DNA from: Anthoceros angustus
Taxonomy: Eukaryota; Streptophyta; Anthocerotopsida; Anthocerotales; Anthocerotaceae
Assembly: GCA_010909165.1 (NCBI GenBank)
Contig: MU008159.1
Location: 1,984,001 to 2,048,000, forward strand
Direction: 5' to 3'
Length of the DNA stretch: 64,000 nt
Shown here: positions 1 to 11,680 of the stretch, one piece after another
Layout: each line of letters begins with the position of its first letter
Position numbering within the stretch: the stretch's first letter is position 1
Position numbers and translations under genes: made by a program
Notes under the pieces: generated by a model
What the model saw: the letters and a program-made list of their open reading frames with translations, nothing else
What the model was told of the DNA's origin: nothing
Database searches by the model: none

Positions 1-540
1 ATGTATAGTAACGTCAAAAGCAAAACGTGGATAAATTCCATGTGTTTCATACCCTTTCCAAGTGCATTCATCCTTCGAAAACTTAAGGACCTTGCCGGGC
101 AACACTTCCACGTCCTTGACCTCATCCGTCATGCCACTCTCTTTCCACCGGCGGATGTGATGCGAACCCTTCCTCCGTCTTGGTTCTCCTTCCGCATTCC
201 CCATTCCGGAATAGGTCGTCGAGGTAAAGCGTGAGACACCCTCCTCGCACCCTCCGAAGTTTGTCCGGATCGTCGCTCTCACCACCTCTACTTCTGTTCC
301 TCGACCTCTGGCCTTCTGGTCCGATCCTCCTCCCCATTGTCAATTGTGACTCCATAGCACCCTAATAGGTTGATGGAATGGGAATATCTCTCCGTGTCGT
401 CCTCTTCATCGACCACGAAATATGCGAATTTCTCCTTCTCATCCTCTCCCAGGTATCTTGAGTGTATCCCTCCGTTTCGTGGGTGTCTCCCTGCGTCGTA
501 TCTCTGCTCCAAGTCAAACATATCCTTCCCCTCCTTAATT
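1..540 (-). pseudogene. Frameshifted transposon-like ORF, runs off left edge
   Basis: On the minus strand a coding-like frame starts near 520 (MFDLEQRYDAGRHPRNGG) and continues to about 290 in one frame. Another frame, open from about 340 to base 1 with no stop, then takes over (it includes GMTDEVKDVEVLPGKVLKF and WKGYETHGIYPRFAFDV). The two parts read as one acidic-to-basic polypeptide if one frameshift near 300-335 is allowed. The coding part starts immediately beside the repeated hairpin block at 541, as expected if that block is the promoter or LTR of a mobile element. I do not recognise the family. It is truncated by the window edge, and decay or assembly error could both explain the shift. 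Confidence 0.35.
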
Positions 541-1550
541 TTGGGGTCATGTAACACTTTTGGGCCCCTTGTTACACTTTGGCTTGGAAACTATACCATG
601 GCTGTTGTTGCAATCATGTTGCAATGGTGTTGCAATTATGTTAAGATGAAGTGAGAGGTGGTTTTGCCTCTCTCAAAATTGCAACATGATTGCAACATCT
701 AAAGTGTTACAAGAGAGGTCTTGTAACACTTTTGGAGGCTTGATACCCAACCTCCTCCCCATCCACCATTGCCCTTTTACTTTTGCCCTTTAAATACCAC
801 GCTTTACTTGGTATTTACCATAATCGCCCTCAATACGACCATATAGATATGCACGTATCAATACATCCATGTACTATATGGATGTAATCTACATGATAAA
901 TGTACTATATTATTCTAAGTGCTATCACGGACGTATTCAATTTCATATAAAATAAGTTTGTATATTACGTATTACATCGTATACATATTCATGATACGAT
1001 ACTTTGTATTTACTATACGTGTAAATAGCGGCCCTTTATACCCCTACTTTATAGCATGCCCAAGGCATGGCGTTGTCACTTCACCAGCCGTACCAGCCGT
1101 GGCCGTGGCTTCATAAGCCATGGCGCCCAAGAAGATGGTCCCACCTATCACCTTCCGTATCGTGACGCATCACTGATGAGAGTTGATGCAGCTCACAAGA
1201 TAATGCATGCCATGGAGGAGATTTGGTATCGCAGCGCTTGTATTTTTACGCCTCCATGTAAGGCACTTCCCACTACTGGTCGATCGTGATGCACCTCCCC
1301 GAAACTTCCGCCCCTCCGTTGGATTAGCAATTTTCTTCTTCCTCTCACTTGCGTTCGGTTGAGGCAAGCTTTGCCATACCATTTCCACCTGGCCTCACAT
1401 ACTGCTCAGGGCACCGTTGCACATACAGACATACAACCATGGCCATCATGAGTTATTCAGTCATGCTATTTGGCCCTACTAGAAATGGGCACCCTATGTT
1501 ACACTTTATGTTAAGATTTGGACCCTGGATGTAACACTCATGTTACAATT
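541..1550. repeat. Tandem duplication, copy 1 (about 1.0 kb unit)
   Basis: This unit begins with a block rich in TGTAACACTTTTGG and TTGCAACATGATTGCAAC words, continues through an AT-rich stretch and ends in a segment with a TATA-like CCTTTATACCCC at about 1030. The same order of blocks recurs from 1551. The composition (AT-rich 3' half, TATA-like box, hairpins) resembles an LTR or a non-coding element, but TG...CA ends and target-site duplications were not found. Confidence 0.75.
606..732. repeat. Nested perfect inverted repeats
   Basis: TGTTGCAATCATGTTGCAAT at 606-625 is perfectly complementary to 678-697 (20-bp stem, about 50-base loop). AAAGTGTTACAAGA at 701-714 is perfectly complementary to 719-732 (14-bp stem, 4-base loop). 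Both hairpins recur in the second tandem copy near 1610-1735, and related words occur at 8785-9340. Confidence 0.8.
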
Positions 1551-2385
1551 TTGGGGTCATGTAACACTTTTGGGCCCCTTGTTACACTTTGGCTTGGAAA
1601 CCATACATTGTTGCAATCATGTTGCAATGGTGTTGCAATTATGTTAAGATGAAGTGAGAGGTGGTTTTGCCCTCTCTCAAAATTGCAACATGATTGCAAC
1701 ATCTAAAGTGTTACAAGAGAGGTCTTGTAACACTTTTGGAGGCTTGTGCAGAACCTCCTCCCCATCCACCATTGCCCTTTTACTTTTGCCCTTTGAAATA
1801 CCACGTTTTACTTGGTAGTTACCAAATGCCCTTCAATACGACCATATACAAATACGTATCAATACATCCTTGTACTATGCATGTAGTCTACGGTGATAAA
1901 TGTAATGTATTATTCTAAGTGCTATACGTATTCAATTTCATATAAAATAAGTTTGTATATTACGTATTACATCGTCTACTGATATACATATTCATGATAC
2001 GATACTTTGTATTTACTATGTGTAAATAGCGGCCCTTTATACCCCTACTTTATAGCATGCGCTTGCGGTTTGTCCTTCCCACGGCCATAGCCTCGCCATG
2101 GCCCAAGAAGATATTGTCCCCACCTATCACCTTATTGATCAACGAGGTTATGCCCCTACAAGATTGTCTTTGTGCGGAGGAGATTTGGTATCGGCTTATG
2201 CTTTTCGCCTCCATGTAAGGCACTTCCTACTCGTCATCGTATGCACCTACGAAACTTCCGCCTCCCGTTCGATTCGCAATTTTCTTCTTCCCCTCCCACT
2301 TGCGTTTGGGTGCTTTGCCACTTCCTCCGCTTCCCTCCATAGCACACATTGCACATACAAACCAACCATGGCGTCATGAGTTATC
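1551..2385. repeat. Tandem duplication, copy 2 (about 0.84 kb)
   Basis: This is the second, slightly shorter copy of the unit at 541. It shares the hairpin block (1551-1745), the AT-rich block (about 1790-2000), the CCTTTATACCCC motif (about 2035) and the following ATTTGGTATCGGC-type segment. It has small indels relative to copy 1. Open frames inside it are short and not conserved between the copies, so it is probably non-coding. Confidence 0.75.
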
Positions 2386-4450
2386 CAGCGTTAATGGGTT
2401 TCCACGGCTCCATTTGCCTTACCTTCCCTCCGGTCCCTCCTCTTTTCTTCGCCTTCTTGCTGGACATTTCCTCTTCCGTCCTCCTTCTTCCTTGCGCCTT
2501 GTCATCCTTGCCACCTGCCTCCTCTACTCCTCCTCCCGTTTTCCTCTTTCGGCCTCCACCCTTTATCACAGTGGCATTGCCTCAACTGGGCTCCACTATG
2601 CAGTCCATGCTCTCGGCATCCAGGCGCAAGGTATGTCTCAGCACAAATTAGGCACATCGTCCTCTTGACTGCCTCCTCTGCTGCGTCCATGTTCTCTGCG
2701 TCCCCCCGTCTGTCCCCCGGCCTCCATCTGCATTGGCCTTTTGCGATATCAAGCGCACGCATGTTGCCCTCTTAGTCCTCCTTCATTCTCTCTCCCCGAC
2801 ATCTCATGTTTGCCTTTTGCCTGCCCGACCATGGCTGCTGGGTGATCCACTCGTCGTCCTCCACCGCTCCTCCTAGTCCCCTGCGATTTTTGGCTGTCCA
2901 TAGTGCACACAAGTGTGTTTCTTCACGGAGTTGATTGCCCCTCCGTGCTCCACCACGACTCCGCCCTCCACACACCTTGTTCCGCCCTCCATCGGCGTCG
3001 TCCTCCATCGATCCCAACGGCCTCCACCCTCCCCATACGTCACACGCGGTCACCTCCACCTCTTTTCCATTATTTGCTTGCTGCCCACGACCTGACCCGT
3101 TGCCTCCATTGACCCCAATCCGGGCATGCGCTTCCACCACCAAATCGTGGTGTCGCGGGCACCACAATATCGTCCTGCTGTCACTCGGTTCCCCTCCGCC
3201 TCCCTCCATGCTTCCTCAAGGCTGCGCCTCCACTCCACCCGCTCCTTGTTCAGTCCCCATTCAAAGTCCGTTGTCCCTCGCCCCTCGGCCTCCTTCCTCC
3301 CAAGCCCCTTCCGCCATCTGCATTCCTTGATAGCCTCTCGTCGTCCATGTCACCACCTCGTGCACCATCGTTGCCTCCCCCTTCCGTCGTCTCGGAAAGG
3401 CCACCATATCGGGATCCATCTTCAATTCAATGTCGTTAAGCAAAATGGTCATTTCCTTGTTCTCCTTGCAATAGCCGAACCTCTAGGATCTTTTCATACA
3501 CTCCCTATCTTACTGCTTGAAGGAACTCGACCCCCCCACTATCGCCTTTCACGATTTCCACCCTTTCCCTTCTAGCAATCACCACCGTCCCCTCGAAGGT
3601 TGCCTCCCTTGTCTCCAAGCTTGAACACGCCGGCATGCCGGTGCACATGTGTTACCCGTTTGTCCACCATGCCCACTCATCCTGCAAACTTGAGCGTGTG
3701 CACACTTTGCCGTCACTTGCCGTGCGAGTCTGCGAAACCCACCTCATCCAGAAATAGCTCTTCATCTATTTCCTTCCACACGCGGCTCCAACTCCGCATC
3801 CGTCGGTGGGAGGTTCCACGTCTCAAAGTCGTCAAAATCAAGTGGGCTCATGTTGCCTCTTACCTCTGGGGTCTTGACGAGGAGGCCGCTTCTTCACATC
3901 GCCGATGTCTCGAATGGAGACCGCCGGCGGGTGCGGTGGATGAGCGAGATAGCCCGAGGCCATTTGGCCCCTCATCCTCCCCACCCGGATCTGATGCAGC
4001 CGTCGGCGCCGTCCAACTATGGTGTTCGCGGCGATACGTGACTCCCCTAGCAAGCTTCACCTCGCCATACTCCCCATGTGAACCGGTTGTCCACCACCTT
4101 CGTGCCATCTTTGAAGGCAATGGCTTCCTCTCAGTGAAAGGTGCGGGCCATGAGTCCCGTAATTCAAGGCTGCTATTTTGAAAAAGCTTTGTTTGCAAAG
4201 GCCCGGTGGTTGTCATTTACTCCTCTTGGCGGGACGGTGCACATGCTACTTGCCCATAATCGAACAATTTTCGACCACAACCGGACTTGGGAGCAAGTTT
4301 CATGTCCCATTGGTTCTGTTGTCGTTACTCATGATGTATTATATTGCCCACATGGCGCCGCTCTCAATCGCCCATTCTTTTACCATTAATCATCGTCTTC
4401 CGACCAAAGATTGCCTTGTGCATCCGGGAGGGAGGAGACAATAGACTATA
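2386..4450. repeat. C-rich degenerate repeat unit, copy a
   Basis: This is pyrimidine-rich sequence with many small open frames and no conserved protein. It is homologous block by block to 9354-10105, to 10106-11310 and, from about 3560, to 12,090-12,230. The words CCATTTGCC...CTTCC, AGGTATGTGTCTAG-like and CAATGTCGTTAAGCAAAATGG occur in the same order. Relative to 10.1-12.2 kb this copy lacks about 770 bp (the part matching about 11,310-12,080). It is probably a decayed mobile element with its coding strand on minus (purine-rich). Confidence 0.55.
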
Positions 4451-5289
4451 GCTGCAAACCAATCACCATACATGATTTATTCCACTTTCAGACGCGTGAC
4501 TCGAGTGGCGTGCAAGGGTGACTTGTCATGTCGGTCTATGGACGGGCACCAAACCATACCCATCCATTCCAAGCGGACAAGGCGGTCATCGAGTTTTATT
4601 GCGTGACATGGGAAGTACAAGTAGTGATCAAGGATGAAGGACTTTCCCATCCCAATGTTTAATTACGGTGGCATATGTCCCCACATTGTGAGGTATAAAC
4701 CGTCCCTGCTCACACTGCCCATGCCCCAGGCGGCAGAGCCAAGGGACGGCCCTCCATACCAGTCCTTGATGGCGAGGGAGAGCAACCTCCCATCCATCAT
4801 CCTCGATGGCCATCGTCATTGACATTAGCCCTTGTCCTTAATGGCCATCGTCGGTTTCCAACAATAATGTGCACACACTTACGCAATGATCCACAAGCAG
4901 ACACAGTCGAGCGGCGGGCGGCGGTTTTGACTTATCGGATTCCACAAACACTTTAGCTGCAGGCATGGACTTGTAGGTAGGCGAATAGGGCCAAAAAGTG
5001 TTCACATCCTCAATGAACCCCAGCCATACCGTGTGTGGTCACGAACACCATGCCCGCACCATGTGGAAGGAACCACCTCGCCACCGAGGCAAGTCCCCAC
5101 GAGGATAGCCACGATGACGCTCGCTCCACGCCATGAGGCGGTGACACCGCCTCCAACCTTTGCAAAGGATCCTTGATGGCCATCAGCAGATTTCTAGTTG
5201 TGCACAAGATGGAGACATGAACACACGCCTCGTGGTGCGAACTACCACTCCACGCCCATTTAGGTTTCCGACGGAAGCTAGCTCCGATA
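4451..5289. other. Intergenic, nothing recognised
   Basis: There are no open frames above background, no RNA gene and no clear repeat boundary. Short words are shared with the duplicated block that starts at about 5290. Confidence 0.5.
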
Positions 5290-6605
5290 CGTCAACATGT
5301 CCGTCGCATGGCATAAGGTAGCAGGAGGCGCCGCGGGCATGTTTCCGAAAAGAGGCTCGCCCGCGAGGATGACCAAGAGAAAGGTAGTAGCGTGAAGCGA
5401 GGGCAAGGTGGTGACATTTAAAGCGGACCACCACCTTCACCTCTTGTGCCCCCCACATCGGGTTGCGGATGAGAGGATCTTGAATTTCAACTGTTCCTTA
5501 CATGTGACAAACCAAACATGGCTTTGATGGTCGTCGATATGATGACGGTTCTTTGGTAAATGCAATGAGTGTGAAGCCGGCGCGCCATAGAGGAGCGCGG
5601 AATGCGAAGTTTGTTTTCATGTCTCCTAAGGGCTGGAAATCCTTTGCGGTGCGACGCCATAGTGACGTCAGAGCCGTCACCCTAGCATGGTGCCAGATGG
5701 CGTGAATACATTATACGTTCTGCCATGTGACGCGCATGATTGGTGGAGAGCAGAATGGGAGTCTCAAGCGATGGACATCATTATCTAGGAGAACGGAATT
5801 GGCATATATGGCAAATTCACATACGGACGGTCCTTCATTCATGGCATAATGAAAGGGGCATTTAGTTTGCTTGAATGGCTCTCACGTGCCACCCACCGTC
5901 CTTGCACAATGGTGTAGATGTTGATATAGATTATTCAAAATGGAGCAGTAGCGTCATCGGTTCAAACGACCTTGACATGGCATAAGGTAGCAGGAGAGGC
6001 GCCGGGCATGCATGTTCCGAAAAGGCAGGCTCTCGCATGCGAGGATGACCAAGAGAAAGGTAGTAGCGTGAGCGAGGGCAAGGTGGTGACATTTAAAGCG
6101 GACCACCACCTTCTGACCTCTTGTGCCCAGCCCAGCCACATTGCGGATGAGAGGATCTTGAATTTCAAGCTCCTTACATGTGACAAACCAAACATGGCTT
6201 TGATGGGTATTCGACCAATATGATGATTCTTTGGTAAATGCAATGAGTGTGGCCGTGCGGCCATAAAGGAGCGAATGCGAAGTTTGTTTTCATGTCTCCT
6301 AAGGGCTGGAAATCCTTTGCGGCAGTGCCGCCATAGTGACGTCGAGCCGTCACCCTAGCATGGTGCCATGGCGTGAATACATTATCGTTACGCCATGCAT
6401 GATTGGTGGAGAGCGAATGGGAGTCTCGAGCGATGGACATCATTATCTAGGAGAACGGAATTGGCATATATATGGCAAATTCACACGACGGTCCTTCATT
6501 CATGGCATAATGAAAGGGGCATTTAGTTTGCTTGAATGGCTCTCACGTGCCACCGTCCTTGCACAATGGTGTAGATGTTGATATAGATTATTAAAAATGG
6601 AGCAG
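5290..6605. repeat. Tandem duplication pair, unit about 655 bp
   Basis: The block 5290-5950 (GCATAAGGTAGCAGGAG through GTAGATGTTGATATAGATTA) is repeated at about 5960-6605 with the same start and end. The matched landmark GTAGATGTTGATATAG lies at 5916 and 6571. The copies differ mainly by short indels. No intact ORF is shared by both copies. Confidence 0.85.
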
Positions 6606-8243
6606 TACGTGGTTCAAACGACCGACGTGGCATGTTTTCTTCCATGCCATGAGTTTTCAATTATTCTAATGGCTTGCACCCACCTTCCTTGGACCATGGT
6701 GGAGGGAGAATTTTATTTGAGAGAAAGGGAACCATTGTCCTTGGTTCATGGCGGGTTGTAAGATGGCCATGACCTTGTCATGGCATGGCACTTCCTTGGT
6801 CATCGCCACTCGAAATCGCAAACACTTGTCCTTGGGTCACGAAATGGTCATAAAAAGCGGGGACTATATATGGCATGCATGGAGGAATGGCATACGTGGA
6901 CAAGGAAGGTTTCGTGTTTGTGCACTTGCACAAACACGGTAAAGAGGTGGCATGGCAAGGCAAGGAGCCAGCTGGCATGGCATGCCACGTAGTCCCCCTT
7001 CTTGGATGGAAGCACGGCGAAGGATGGTCCTAGCGCGGCAAGTGAGGTGGGCACGCCTGTGGAGAATGCGGATTCAACTGAAGTGGAGAGGGTGGATGAT
7101 CATCGCGTGGAGGCGGAGGCGAGAGAGGTGTCGGGTCTTGGAGGGAGCAACTTGCAAGAGTCTGCGCCAAAGAGGAGGGCGATCTGAGAGAAAGCGCAAG
7201 GGAGTGGGTGTCTCTAATAGGTGGGAGCTAACTGGAGCGCTTGCTGCAGGAGAGAATCCAAAACTTTCGGAGGAATCGCCAGGCCGTGACGAGGAGGAGG
7301 AGGAATTTGGCGTGAGTCAGGAGAAAGAGGCTGTGGTGATCGGGAGGAGCATGGTGGTGCTGCCCAAGAGGCCGTGTGGTGGCGAGAGAGGCCATTGGTC
7401 TTGTGGACCTTGTTGGTGGCGATGGATAACCCCAACAACGTGGGAGGAGGATGCCTGTGGAGGAGGCTGCACAGGAGTGGAGGCGGTCTCGGAGGAGGCG
7501 GTTGCGGAGGCGGGCCAAGGAACGTGCATATGATGGTCGGGAGGCGGTGAGGAGAAGGACACCACGGCAATGATGGGGAAAGCGCAAGCGAGGCGGATGT
7601 GGAGATGGCGGATGATGAGGTGGAGGCGACATACCGACTACATTGCCACTACGAAATTGGAGAATTGATGGAGCGGTTGGCGGTAAGCGCGTCATTGCCG
7701 TGTGCGTGCATGGGCGTGGTGGAGTGTACATGGTGAGCCGGTTATGCGATGGAGGTTGGGTGGAGAATGAGGAGTTGACTGGTTGGTGCGACGTGGTGAT
7801 ATGTAGGACGTGAGCTCTAAGTGATGTGTGTGCATGACTGCAGGGAAGAAGGGGAAGGGAAAGCTGGTGGAAGGTGAAGGCCATGTCAGGAAGGAAGGCA
7901 CTGATACTAGTGGAGAGAAGGAAGATGGAGGAAAGGTGGCAAACAGGGGGGCGTCACCGTCAAGTGATGTTGGAGGCAACGTAGATGGTGGGGAACACGG
8001 ATGTGGGAGCGGGGCTGAGAGATGGTGGGGAACGGATGTGGGAGCGGAGCACCGGAGAGATGGTGGGGAACTGGATGGATGAGAGAATGCGGAGCGCATG
8101 CGAATGCAATCGGAAAAACCGTGGCGGTGGGCCGTTTGTGGAGGAATGTGAATGTTGAGCCATTTTCTTGCGACGGAGTCGCCAAGATGCGTGGTGGACC
8201 GGTGATGGTCAATCGCAAGCAGATGGAATTGGTATTCCCACCT
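6606..8243 (+). other. Decayed coding-like region, purine-rich on plus
   Basis: The plus strand carries fragments with protein-like composition: 7002-7187 (MDGSTAKDGPSAASEVGTPV..., ending APKRRAI), 7200-7530 (acidic, EEEEEFGVSQEKEA) and 7828-8082 (MCMTAGKKGKGKLVEGEGHV..., Gly/Asp-rich). They lie in different frames, separated by stops. They look like parts of one decayed low-complexity ORF, most simply of a transposable element. No domain is recognisable. Confidence 0.35.
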
Positions 8244-8513
8244 TTATAGCCTAGCATTTACAGGGTCCTTCGCCGTGAAAGTGGTGATTGAGGCCTGGAT
8301 AGGTCTAGGAAGTTGTGGAGGAACCACGAAAACAATGGTGTTGGTCGAAGAGTCACCAAGTGGCGTCAAGACGATGGCCATATCACTTGGAAGACGTACA
8401 TGTTTGTAGATAAAGCCAATTGCATCGGTGGCAACAAAGCCACCGATCTTTGAAAGGATAGAGGACGCTTGAACGTCCAAAATTCCAATTAATTTGTCAA
8501 TAAAATCAAACAC
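8244..8513 (-). CDS. Hypothetical ORF fragment, unknown
   Basis: This is an 89-codon open frame on minus that looks protein-like: amphipathic start FDFIDKLIGILDVQASSI, then FIYKHVRLPSDMAIVLTPLG and VVPPQLPRPIQASI. The first codon in the open frame is GTG, with no ATG upstream, so it is either an internal exon or a decayed ORF. A second frame at 8257 to about 8010 (GGNTNSICLRLTITGPPRI) could continue it after a frameshift. I do not recognise the family. Its position inside repeat-rich DNA suggests a mobile-element remnant. Confidence 0.3.
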   Translation of the reverse strand: MFDFIDKLIGILDVQASSILSKIGGFVATDAIGFIYKHVRLPSDMAIVLTPLGDSSTNTIVFVVPPQLPRPIQASITTFTAKDPVNARL

Positions 8514-9345
8514 TTATATATGCAAGGTATGAGAGTGACGTAAGGGTTAGCACATACATATTACTATATAAACAAGTCTTGACGCCTATATACATACGTA
8601 TATACGTATACAAAGGAGGCATACAGTACACTAATATAATATAAGTATATGAGATGGATGTGTACATATATATGTACACATACTTACATACTTATGTCTT
8701 GAAGCCTATATACATATATATGTATACAAAGGATATGCAAAGGAGGTAAAATAGGAAGGGAAGGACATGAGGAGAGAGAGGTCCTTGTTACAATCATGTT
8801 GCAAGAGGAAGAGGAAGAGTATAAAATGGTTGTGATAGGGGAGGTCCTTCTCACGGTCATGATGGAGGAGGAGAAGTGAAAGAGTATAAAAGGGTGTGAT
8901 AAGGGGAGGGGCAATAACTAGCGGGGTGAGGTGAGAGGAGAGAGACCAAGCATTGTGTTAAGATGGGGTGAGAAGGTGGATAAGAAATTGACACAACACC
9001 AAGCCACCAAAAGTGTTGCAATTTTGAAGTGGTACATGAAGTGAGAGACCAAGCATTGTGTTAGGATGGTGGGAGAAGGAAGAGAAAAATGGACCAACTT
9101 AACACCAAGCCATCAAAACATGTTGCAAGTTGGAAGTGTTACATAAAATTGCAACACGATCGTAATAAGGTGGGAAATTATTAATAATGCTTGTGAGAGA
9201 GGGTGTACCCGGAAGGGTGAGGTGGGAAGAGAGAGTGCAGTTCGTGTTAAGATGGTACCAAGACGGAACTAACAAACTTAATACCAAGCCTCAAAACATG
9301 TTGCAATGTGGAAGTGTAACAAAAATTGCAACATCGGTATGGCAT
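8514..9345. repeat. AT-rich direct repeats plus about 130-200 bp repeats
   Basis: Two copies of a GTCTTGA-GCCTATATACATA segment lie at about 8575 and 8696 (period about 121), with a perfect palindrome TGTACATATATATGTACA between them near 8661. From about 8935 to 9340 a unit of TTAAGATGG...CCAAGC...AACATGTTGCAA...GTGTTACA...AATTGCAACA occurs about three times with decay. It is related to the hairpin block at 541-735. Confidence 0.7.
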
Positions 9346-11680
9346 AGGTGCCCTTTTCTAGTAGGGTGGTCTCCACAACAAAGCGGACCATTTGCCTTAC
9401 CTTCCCTCAGTCCTCCTCGCTTTTCCGCCCTTCTTGCTGGACATTTCCTCTTCCGTCCTCCTTCTTCCGGTCAGCCGTGGCAGTGCCAACTCATGGGTCT
9501 GCCTCTACTCCTCCTCCCATTTCCTCTTTCGCCCTCCACCCTTTATCGCAGGTGGCGTTGCCTCAACTGGGGCTCCACTATGCAGGTCCATGCTCTCAGC
9601 ATCCGAGGCTGCAAGATATGTGTCTAGCACGAAATTAGGCACATCGTCCTCTTCAGCACCTGCCTCCCCTGCTGCGTCCATGTTATCTGCAGCGTCCCCC
9701 CCACGACCTGTCCCCCCCTGGCCTCCATCTGTGCACTGGCCTTTGCCGATATCAAAGGCACCTGCATGATTAGTCCTCCTTCATTCTCTCTCCCCCTCGA
9801 CATCTGCCTCATGCTAATTCTGGCGCCTTTTGCTGCCCGACCATGGCTGCTGCTTTGGGTGCTCCACTTCTTGTCCGTCCTCCGCCACCCGCTCCTCCTA
9901 GTCCCCTGCGTTTTTGTTTGTCCATAGTGCCCACAAGTGTGTTCCTTCCGTCGCCTTTCCCCTCCGTGCTCCACCACGACTCCTGCCTCCACACTCCTTG
10001 TTCACGCCTCCATCGCCAGGCGTCGCCACCCATCTCCTCCCAACGGCCTCCACCCTCCATACATGGCGTCACCTTGCGGTCGGCCACTCCTCCACCTCTT
10101 TTCTAGTAGGGTGGGTCTCCACAACAAAGCGGACCATTTGCCACCTTCCTCTGATCCCTCGCTTTTCCGCCTTCTTGGACATTTCTTCCTCCTTCTTCCG
10201 TCCGCCGAGTCTGCCCTTGTCACTGCCCACTGGTGCCGCCTACTCCTCCTCCCATTTTTCTCTTCGCCTCCACCCTTTATCGCAGTGGTTGCCCCTCAAT
10301 GGCTCCACTATGCAGTCCATGCTCTCGGCATCCGAGGCTGCAAGATATGTGTCTAGTAACGAAATTAGTACACATCGTCCTCTTCAAGACTGCCTCCCTG
10401 CTGCGTCCATGTTATCTGCGGCCCCCCCCACGACCGTCCCCTCTGCTCCATCTGCAACACCGGCCTTTGCCGATATCAAAGGCACCTGCATGATTAGTCC
10501 TCCTTCATTCTCTCTCCCCATCTCGCCTCATGCTAGTTACGCCTTTTGCCCCCCGCCACCATGGCTGCTGCTGGTGCCCACCGCCGTCTGCCTCCGCCAC
10601 CCGCTCTTCCTAGTCCCCTGCGTTGTTTGTCCATAGTGCCCACAAGTGTGTTCCTTCCGTGACGGTTCGCTGGCCTCCTGCTCCACCACCACTCCGCCTC
10701 CACACTCCTTGTTCCTCGCCTCCATCGGCGCCGCCACATCTCCTCCCAACGGCCTCCACCCTCCGTGACACATGGTCACTCACCATGGTCGACCACCTCC
10801 ACCTCTTTCCAAAGATTTGCTTGCTTCCCACTTGACACAACTGTCACCGCCTCATTGACACCATTCCGGGCATGCAACTTCCACCAACCATGCGCGATCG
10901 TGGTGTCGCGGGCACCTAATTAAATCCCTTGTCACTCGTTTCCCACTCGCCTCCATCATGCCTCCTCATGACCGCGCTTCCCGTCTCCACTTCACGCTAC
11001 TTGTCCGATCGCCTTTCCCCTTCCAAGTCTCGTTGTGCATCGCCTCCTCGGCCTCCTCCTCCCAAGCCCCTTCCGCCCCATCGCATTCCTTGCTAGCATC
11101 ACGGGCGTCCACGTCGCCACCACGTGCTGCTGTTGCCTCCACCCCTTCCTTCCGTCGCCTCGGAAGGCCACCATATCGGGATCCATCTCCAATTCAATGT
11201 CATTAAGCAAAATGGTCATTTCCTTGTTCTCCTTGCAATGGCTTGAACCTCGTGTCTTCTCATACACTCCACCTTACCCATTGTAGGAACTCGCAGAACC
11301 CCACTATCGCGGACCGCCCATGAGGCGATGGAAATCGTCCTCTTCAACCTCCCATACTCTGCCTCTTCTTCCGTTGGGAACCGCCCATCTTGATTCTCAA
11401 ACCTCACCACCCAGCCAAGACGCCTCCCTTTCCCCACGGGTTTGGACCCATCCCCGTTTTGGCTAGCCTCTCTTTGCTGCAATTTCGTACTTGATGGCTC
11501 AAACTTCCGTTCCTCTTGACTCCATCCGAGCCCATGCAAGTGCATCTTCCCACTCGTCATCCACCATGCTGCCTTTCTTCCCATGTCCTCCCTGCTCCAT
11601 TTCCTCTACCATCGCCGTTTTCAGCTTCCACCGAGAATTGCGCTGCCATCTACTTAGGCGTCGGCTTATGCTGACTTGAC
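9346..11680. repeat. Two direct copies of the C-rich unit (b and c)
   Basis: Copy b (9354-10105) and copy c (10106 to about 11,330) both start with CTAGTAGGGTGG...CACAACAAAGCGGACC and keep the same internal order as copy a at 2386. Copy c retains on minus a short coding-like stretch (EMTILLNDIELEMDPDMVAF at about 11,220-11,150) that copy a also has (near 3450-3390). Shared amino acids in two diverged copies argue for a once-coding element on the minus strand. Confidence 0.7.
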
